From an uncultured Lentisphaeria bacterium (lineage in GTDB: Bacteria; Verrucomicrobiota; Lentisphaeria; Victivallales; Victivallaceae), in contig CASDQW010000102.1 of NCBI GenBank assembly GCA_949282965.1, forward strand, positions 1 through 46,827: DNA of 46,827 bases, written 5' to 3'. Made by a program: the position numbers and the translations under genes. Position 1 is the first letter of the stretch. Every line of letters begins with the position of its first letter. Below, piece by piece: positions 42,241-46,827 of this stretch. The notes beneath the pieces were generated by a model, which was given only the letters and a program-made list of their open reading frames with translations, was not told where the DNA came from and did no database searches.

Positions 42241-42680
42241 TCAGAAGGTCGCCACCTGAATTGCCCCTAAACACGAATCTCTCATTACTGAAAAAAGCAG
42301 CCCATGCCGCCATGGGAAATAGTATTCATATCCTGTCTGAAATTCCATAGATTTTTGAAGTGCGTTTAAAGAATTACCGGAATGCTTACCTCTTTTCCCG
42401 CCACTTGTTGCCGCAGCCGGCTGCCCGTCCATGTGGTAACTGTAACTCCGGACCATTTCCGCACCTTCCGTCATTTGCAGAACCTTATCCAGCCAGCCAT
42501 ACTGATACTCCCGGTTCCCCCTCTTTTACAAGCCACCCGGCAGCATCATATTCATATTTCGTAACTTTTCCGTTGCATTCGTCGACACAAGCTGATTCGC
42601 CTTGTCGCAGGTAAAACTGGACCCACCTCCACCACCTTTTCCAGAATGTTTCCCGCCTTGTCGTAAGTGTATCTCTCATC
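42241..42680 (-). pseudogene. Decayed RHS/YD-repeat fragment with foreign tail
   Basis: Reading leftward from 42680, RHS sequence appears in successive frames: DERYTYDKAGNILEK, then SSFTCDKANQLVSTNAT, then GKVTKYEYDAAGWLVKEG, then the frame with MTEGAEMVRSYSYHMDGQ. At least three frameshifts are needed to join them, so no full product is made. The RHS match ends near 42425. The last frame then runs on into unrelated sequence to 42241, as expected for a displaced toxin tail. It is about 90 bases nearly identical to 45198-45287. Confidence 0.75.
42425..42514. repeat. 90-bp RHS repeat, copy A (mate at 45198-45287)
   Basis: It matches 45198-45287 base for base over 90 positions, apart from a few substitutions. 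Both encode the RHS segment around LQMTEGAEMVRSYSYHMDG on the minus strand. Confidence 0.85.
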
Positions 42681-42866
42681 CTATAGCTTCAACCTGCTAA
42701 TTTTCGGGGAAATATAATTTCAATGGAATCGACCTTATTCCAGCAATTGCCTTAATAAGTATCTAAAATTACGGAATTTAGATCCATTTCTCGTTGCTTG
42801 ATTAGAACACCATTCGCCATCTTCTTTGGTAAACTCCAGCCGCAGTCACCCCTTCTGCTGTTCATT

Positions 42867-43796
42867 CTATCCCGACTGACTTTGTCCGCTCCAATCCTTT
42901 TTTTGATTATCATTCTCCGGGACCACTTGCTCCATGTTTATAAATAAAATTTCTGCATTAACACGAGATTCTTTCAATAGTTTTCTGACTCTCTGTTTAT
43001 TTCTATGCATGACATTGACTGCTAAAAAGTCAAATTCTCTTCCACCAATGACCGGAGCAAGATGTGGCATGCCTAACTGGGGCCCCACATTAACTCTCAG
43101 AATTTTCAGTTGTTTTTGTTTTTCCAAAAAATATAGAACTGCAGGGGTAACATATTCTAGATCCAATGCCCTCAGAGACAGATTGTTTAAGATCGCAAAA
43201 GGAATATCATGTCTCCATTTCCATGATCCATCAGATTCATCCTTATAACAAAATCTTAATCCCAGCCTCTTCAGACTTTTCATCTGAGCAATGATCATCA
43301 TGATGTCATCATTATATGTTAATCCATTCAACACCAATGTTTCCAGTTTTAAGGGACTTAATAAAGAAGGGTCATCCAGTATCACGCCGGAAAGATACAG
43401 TTCCTTCAGAGAAGGAGTAAGCAAGGGTTGCAGTTCACTCAATTTTCTGGGAGTGCTGAATGACAGATTCAATACCTCCAACGGCATACCTTTGAACATA
43501 TCGAATTCAAATTCGGATTTTTTACTGACAAACGCAGCCATGCATTTCAGTTTCTTTCCTTTCAAAACAGAAAAATCATAGTTATCTGCTTCCGGTCCAT
43601 GAATAAAGATTTCTTCCGCTTGATACACTTTCCGAAAATGCTCTATCATCTCATCATTCGTTGCAAACCGGGGAAATCCCACACGATTTTGAGATACAAA
43701 ATACAGATCACTGGGATCATCCATACCAAAAAGAGATAAACTCATGAAAGAGAGCAGAAAAAACAGAAATAATTTCAATAAGTCAAATCTTTTCAT
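42867..43796 (-). CDS. Exported leucine-rich-repeat protein, paralogue 1
   Basis: This 309-residue protein has a signal peptide (LLKLFLFFLLSFMSLSLFG). The mature part has LRR-like segments with a spacing of about 22-25 residues: LEVLNLSFSTPRKL, LKELYLSGVIL, LETLVLNGL, LKRLGLRF, LRALDLEYV and LKILRVNV. It is about 80% identical to the gene at 43908-44840, with even longer blocks of near-identical DNA; differences concentrate in the last third. AGGGG upstream sets the start at 43796. It follows the other copy in the same direction between two RHS remnants, so recognition of a toxin tail (immunity) is a reasonable idea. Bacterial LRR proteins can also be adhesins or enzyme inhibitors. Confidence 0.7.
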   Translation of the reverse strand: MKRFDLLKLFLFFLLSFMSLSLFGMDDPSDLYFVSQNRVGFPRFATNDEMIEHFRKVYQAEEIFIHGPEADNYDFSVLKGKKLKCMAAFVSKKSEFEFDMFKGMPLEVLNLSFSTPRKLSELQPLLTPSLKELYLSGVILDDPSLLSPLKLETLVLNGLTYNDDIMMIIAQMKSLKRLGLRFCYKDESDGSWKWRHDIPFAILNNLSLRALDLEYVTPAVLYFLEKQKQLKILRVNVGPQLGMPHLAPVIGGREFDFLAVNVMHRNKQRVRKLLKESRVNAEILFINMEQVVPENDNQKKDWSGQSQSG

Positions 43797-43843
43797 GATT
43801 GTCATCCCCTTTTTTCTTATGATATGAGAATCTGTGCTGCAAA

Positions 43844-43883
43844 CAAAAAAATACAATGCCATCCATGGAAAACGGATGGCATT
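43844..43883 (-). terminator. Terminator between the two LRR genes
   Basis: AATGCCATCC and GGATGGCATT form a perfect 10-bp stem (43855-43883) around nine bases, followed on the minus strand by GTATTTTTTTG. It lies 24 bases past the stop of the upstream LRR gene, so each paralogue may be its own transcription unit. Confidence 0.8.
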
Positions 43884-43907
43884 ACAAGCCGTCTATATCG
43901 CTCTCCG

Positions 43908-44840
43908 TCATATCTCTGTTGACTTTTTCTCCAATTTTATCTCCTTATTATCATTTTCCGGAATCACTTGCTTACCATCCAAATATAAAACTTTTGCCTT
44001 AACATGGTATTGGTTTAATAAATTCTTCAGCTCCCTCTGATCCGGCTTATAGAACCATTTCATCGCTAAAAAGTCAAATTCTCTTCCGGCAATGATCGGA
44101 ATCAGATGCGATATTTTAAACGGAGGCCCTACCTCTATACACAGAATTTTCAGCTGTTTTTGTTTTTCCCAAAAATATAGAACTGCAGGAGTGGGATAAT
44201 CCAATCTCAATGCTGTTAAAGCCAGATTGTTCAATATCGCAAAGGGAATATCATGTCTCACTATCCAGAATTCGTTGAATTTATCCTCATAATGAAATGT
44301 TAACCCCAGCCTCTTCAGACTTTTCATCTGGGCAATGACCATCATGATGTCATCATTATATGTTAATCCATTTAACACCAATGTTTCCAGTTTTAAGGGA
44401 CTTAATAAAGAAGGGTCATCCAGTATCACGCCGGAAAGATACAGTTCTTTCAGAGAAGGAGTAAGCAATGGTTGCAGTTCACTCAACTTTCTGGGAGTGC
44501 TGAATGACAGATTCAATACCTCCAACGGCATATCTTTTAACATATCGACTTCAAATTCGGATTTTTTACCAACAAACGCGGCAAAGCATTTCAGTTTCTT
44601 TCCTTTCAAAACAGAAAAGTCATAGTTATCCGCTTGCGGGCCATGAATAAAGATTTCTTCCGCTTGATACACTTTTCGAAAATGCTCTATCATCTCATCA
44701 TTCGTCACAGACCGGGGAAATCCCACACGATTTTGAGATACAAAATATAGATCACTTGGATCATCCATACCAAGAAGAGATAAACTCATGAAAGAGAGCA
44801 GAAAAAACAGAAATAATTTCAATAACTTCAATCGTTTCAT
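43908..44840 (-). CDS. Exported leucine-rich-repeat protein, paralogue 2
   Basis: This 310-residue paralogue of the gene at 42867-43796 has the same signal peptide (LLKLFLFFLLSFMSLSLLG) and the same LRR-like frame: FSVLKGKKLKCFAAFVGKKS, LEVLNLSFSTPRKL, LKELYLSGVILDD, LETLVLNGLTYNDD and LKRLGLTFHY. Differences cluster in the C-terminal third (IVRHDIPFAILNNLALTALR, then FYKPDQRELKNLLNQY), where the two proteins probably contact different partners. GAGGA upstream sets the ATG at 44840. It begins about 95 bases downstream of an RHS remnant. Confidence 0.7.
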   Translation of the reverse strand: MKRLKLLKLFLFFLLSFMSLSLLGMDDPSDLYFVSQNRVGFPRSVTNDEMIEHFRKVYQAEEIFIHGPQADNYDFSVLKGKKLKCFAAFVGKKSEFEVDMLKDMPLEVLNLSFSTPRKLSELQPLLTPSLKELYLSGVILDDPSLLSPLKLETLVLNGLTYNDDIMMVIAQMKSLKRLGLTFHYEDKFNEFWIVRHDIPFAILNNLALTALRLDYPTPAVLYFWEKQKQLKILCIEVGPPFKISHLIPIIAGREFDFLAMKWFYKPDQRELKNLLNQYHVKAKVLYLDGKQVIPENDNKEIKLEKKSTEI

Positions 44841-44985
44841 AATTGTCAGTTCCTCTTTTTTATTCAAAAGAAGCAAACTTACTGCTACTCTGCATTAGAG
44901 CTGTTCATTCTTTTACAGTATTCAAAAGTATCGGCTCATGAGGATATACTGTTGGAAAGAATAGAAAACTTCCAACAGAATTGGA

Positions 44986-45049
44986 TCATCTTTGACGGAG
45001 CATACCCTTTGGCGCTCTTCGCCCCCAGCGTGCTGCCCAGCAGGTCGTT
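44986..45049. repeat. 64-bp RHS repeat (mate at 46764-46827)
   Basis: Near-identical to 46764-46827, with a handful of substitutions; the last 39 bases differ at one position. Encodes GSTLGAKSA followed by GYAPSKM on the minus strand. The match stops at the point where the C-termini diverge. Confidence 0.8.
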
Positions 45050-45197
45050 GAAAAGGACTTTATCGCCCGCCATCACCGGATTGCCACTCGTAACCGCGGG
45101 CTCGTTCAGGTAGTTCGTACCGTCACGCCGGATCAATGCAAGACCATCCCACAGAAACATTTCCACCCGGCAACCATCGCTCGCCGACGCCAGCTGA

Positions 45198-45287
45198 CCG
45201 TCCATGTGGTAACTGTAACTCCGGACCATTTCCGCGCCTTCCGTCATCTGCAAAACCTTATCCAGCCAGCCATACTGATACTCCCGG
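45198..45287. repeat. 90-bp RHS repeat, copy B (mate at 42425-42514)
   Basis: This is the second copy of the repeat described at 42425. Here the frame is intact, while copy A has an extra base just beyond the repeat that shifts the frame. Confidence 0.85.
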
Positions 45288-45485
45288 CCCCCCTCTTTTA
45301 CAAGCTGCTCGGCAGCATCATACGCACATTTTTTGAATTTCCTTTCTTTTCCCAGTCTCAACAAAACAAAAACGCCTGCGCAGCCGATCTTATGGAAAGG
45401 GATACGCGGGCGGAGCAGAGTCGTTTTTTACTGTCAGCAATTACTCAGAACCAACATCTACAATTTCATCTGTACTCTACCATTA

Positions 45486-45944
45486 TTATGATCCTTGGGC
45501 AGGCACCAGATCTTTTTTGTATTGGGCGTTCACGCAAAATAGAAACTGTTTTAAATTTAATTTTGTTTTGTCGGAAGCATCTCTTTCCCATAAGGGATAA
45601 CAAATCAGACTGTAATACAAGGGAATACCGTTATTCTCGCCTCCGACTAGAAACACAGGAGAGGCAACATGATCAGTCGAATACGATCCCCTGCATTTCG
45701 TTCCTTCAATGGTCATGTCGGCGGAAACACTCAAAGGGCCTTCAAAAGCGAGAAAACCTGTTGAATTGTCAAAATTTATAATTGCCGTCCCCACCGGACC
45801 CCCTGTGCCGATATGCACATTGTCGTCCATTACCGGTGTATCAAGAAGTCTGTTCGGAACAGAAGGCGACCAGAACCGGCCGATTACAATTCCAATTCCC
45901 AGACAGACAATCATACTTGCTAAAACTGAGATTTTATACTTCAT
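45486..45944 (-). CDS. Membrane-anchored protein next to RHS C-terminus, candidate immunity protein
   Basis: This 152-residue protein has an N-terminal hydrophobic anchor (ISVLASMIVCLGIGIVIG, about 5-22) followed by a periplasmic or surface domain with no family I recognise. AGGAG 8 bases before the ATG at 45944 sets the start, excluding a longer frame. It lies 109 bases downstream of the stop of the RHS protein in the same direction, and has its own possible promoter (46004-46032). This is where RHS immunity genes usually sit. The membrane anchor would fit neutralisation of a toxin acting in or on the periplasm, but that is inference. Confidence 0.6.
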   Translation of the reverse strand: MKYKISVLASMIVCLGIGIVIGRFWSPSVPNRLLDTPVMDDNVHIGTGGPVGTAIINFDNSTGFLAFEGPLSVSADMTIEGTKCRGSYSTDHVASPVFLVGGENNGIPLYYSLICYPLWERDASDKTKLNLKQFLFCVNAQYKKDLVPAQGS

Positions 45945-46003
45945 ACGTATTTCTCCTGAATGGTTACAAAATGAAACAGCATTTACGGCGACTCTCATTT
46001 CTT

Positions 46004-46032
46004 AAAATATTACGTTTTTCTGCTATTGGCAA
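46004..46032 (-). promoter_or_regulatory. Possible separate promoter for the 152-residue protein
   Basis: On the minus strand TTGCCA (46027-46032) and TATTTT (46004-46009) are 17 bases apart, just past the RHS stop codon. A separate promoter for the immunity gene would let it be made without the toxin. Confidence 0.4.
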
Positions 46033-46053
46033 CAAATACTAATTTTTACAATA

Positions 46054-46827
46054 TTATTTATATACGCATTCACGAATATGATCTTCTTGTATACCCCAAG
46101 CAACTCTTTCTTGCGTGTAATAAAATTTTTCTTGGCAAGCATATGTTTCTTCATGAACCTCAGATATTACGTTGTAAACAGCTTTATAATATTTGGCACC
46201 ATACTCTTTATGTTCACAATCCGGTTTAGAACAAGTATATGGATCGGAGTACCCTCCTCCATAGGTTTCTATTCTATTCAGTGTAGGTGAAAAACTCAAA
46301 GGTAATCCGGGAACACTAAAACTGAAACTTACATTAATCGGCACATCGCGGGCAGCAACCAAAGCGCCTCCATCTGTTCCACAGATTGCCATTCCTAATG
46401 CGCCTCCGGCATCGTAATAAGGAGAATGGGCTATATAAATTATGACATCCGAGACCTTTGCACAATGTTTCCATTCCAAAATATTTGTATGCACAGGAAG
46501 AGTCCAGAGTCCAGTAGTTGGATCCTGTACATAAATAATAAGTTCAACTAACTCGCAAAGTCCTGCAAAATCTAAAGATTGCAACACATTGTTATTGACA
46601 TACGCGAAATTGTTCCAGCCGTCGGGGTAGCCGAGGGAATCGGCGGTCTGCCATTTGCCCTGGTCGGAACGGTAGTTGCGGAAGCAAAAGGCGTAGCCGA
46701 GACCGTCAACCTGTGGCTTGCCGGTGAAGAAGACGGAGGGATCAGCACTTTCGCCGAAGGCGGTCATCTTTGACGGGGCGTAACCTGCGGCGCTCTTCGC
46801 CCCCAGCGTGCTGCCCAGCAAGTCGTT
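46054..46827 (-). CDS. RHS-repeat protein, C-terminal part with ~165-residue variable tail (truncated at window edge)
   Basis: The frame enters from the right edge (NDLLGSTLGAKSAAGY) and is open, so the start is outside the window. The conserved RHS end is clear: GLGYAFCFRNYRSDQGKWQT, then ADSLGYPDGWNNFAYVNNNV, corresponding to the usual YYDP-type junction though with the PxxxxGRF/DPxG motif altered. About 165 residues of tail follow LQSLDFAGL. The tail has several cysteines (GLCELVEL, TCSKPDCEHKE, ACQEKF, IRECVYK) and no toxin family I can name. RHS tails are typically toxins released by cleavage at the junction. The gene for the 152-residue membrane protein follows. Confidence 0.8.
   Translation of the reverse strand, partial: NDLLGSTLGAKSAAGYAPSKMTAFGESADPSVFFTGKPQVDGLGYAFCFRNYRSDQGKWQTADSLGYPDGWNNFAYVNNNVLQSLDFAGLCELVELIIYVQDPTTGLWTLPVHTNILEWKHCAKVSDVIIYIAHSPYYDAGGALGMAICGTDGGALVAARDVPINVSFSFSVPGLPLSFSPTLNRIETYGGGYSDPYTCSKPDCEHKEYGAKYYKAVYNVISEVHEETYACQEKFYYTQERVAWGIQEDHIRECVYK

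Larger units (their letters stand above)
44936..45364 (-). pseudogene. RHS fragment with replaced C-terminus
   Basis: This frame encodes YDAAEQLVKEGGREYQYGWL, then DKVLQMTEGAEMVRSYSYHM, then the RHS segment VLFNDLLGSTLGAKSAKGYA followed by PSKM. It then breaks into unrelated residues (IQFCWKFSILSNSISS). The neighbouring intact copy (right edge) continues through GLGYAFCFRNYRSDQGKWQT at this point. There is no proper start codon or ribosome-binding site, and the upstream part degenerates. It is a remnant of an RHS tail-replacement event, not a working gene. Confidence 0.75.

Overview
The window looks like a chromosomal segment of an anaerobic, Gram-negative bacterium of the PVC group. The best guess is Lentisphaerota (Victivallis-like). 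This is inferred from gene content: a complete general-secretion (type II) operon with FTLIE-type pseudopilins, an anaerobe's redox set (ferredoxin, rubredoxin fusion, rubrerythrin), a GntR/LacI-type chimeric regulator, a sugar isomerase/epimerase, and three copies of an LA_2272-like surface-repeat family. There is no rRNA or tRNA marker to settle it. About 40 kb has GC-rich third positions. The last ~6 kb is clearly AT-richer and looks acquired.

Region by region. (1) 1-2.8 kb: redox genes, namely a ferredoxin on the minus strand diverging from a rubredoxin/glutamate-synthase-domain fusion and rubrerythrin. (2) 2.9-7.8 kb: a large sodium:solute symporter, then a structured RNA leader (possibly a cobalamin-type riboswitch) ahead of a small lipoprotein and an LA_2272-like exported protein, then an unknown protein and a sugar phosphate isomerase/epimerase. 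(3) 8.1-20.6 kb: a contiguous, largely overlapping type II secretion operon in the order repeat protein, L, M, C, D, E, F, G, H, I, J, K. The prepilin peptidase is not in the window. (4) 20.6-26.7 kb, minus strand: a compact operon of a 1669-residue AIDA-type repeat protein, a 44-residue peptide and an HPr-kinase-like P-loop protein, driven by a near-consensus promoter. (5) 26.9-29.6 kb: GntR-type and MarR-type regulators and ilvC. (6) 29.9-33.8 kb: a type I secretion ABC transporter with tandem degenerate C39-like domains, plus its HlyD-type adaptor. (7) 33.9-36.9 kb: the threonine catabolic pair tdh-kbl diverging from an XRE/cupin regulator. (8) 36.9-40.4 kb: a DUF445 membrane protein, two tandem LA_2272-like proteins and a small exported beta-rich protein. 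(9) 40.6-46.8 kb: an AT-rich RHS polymorphic-toxin island, with one RHS C-terminus running off the right edge, two decayed RHS remnants, and interleaved small exported or membrane-anchored proteins that include two tandem leucine-rich-repeat paralogues.

How the parts may work together. The type II operon exports proteins across the outer membrane. The AIDA-repeat protein has neither an obvious signal peptide nor an autotransporter barrel, so the type I exporter 3 kb away is a plausible route for it. The peptide and HPr-kinase-like protein are translationally coupled behind the adhesin-like gene, and this three-gene unit is the best candidate here for an undescribed system. The right-hand island repeats the pattern 'RHS fragment + small exported gene', which fits a toxin-tail/immunity array.
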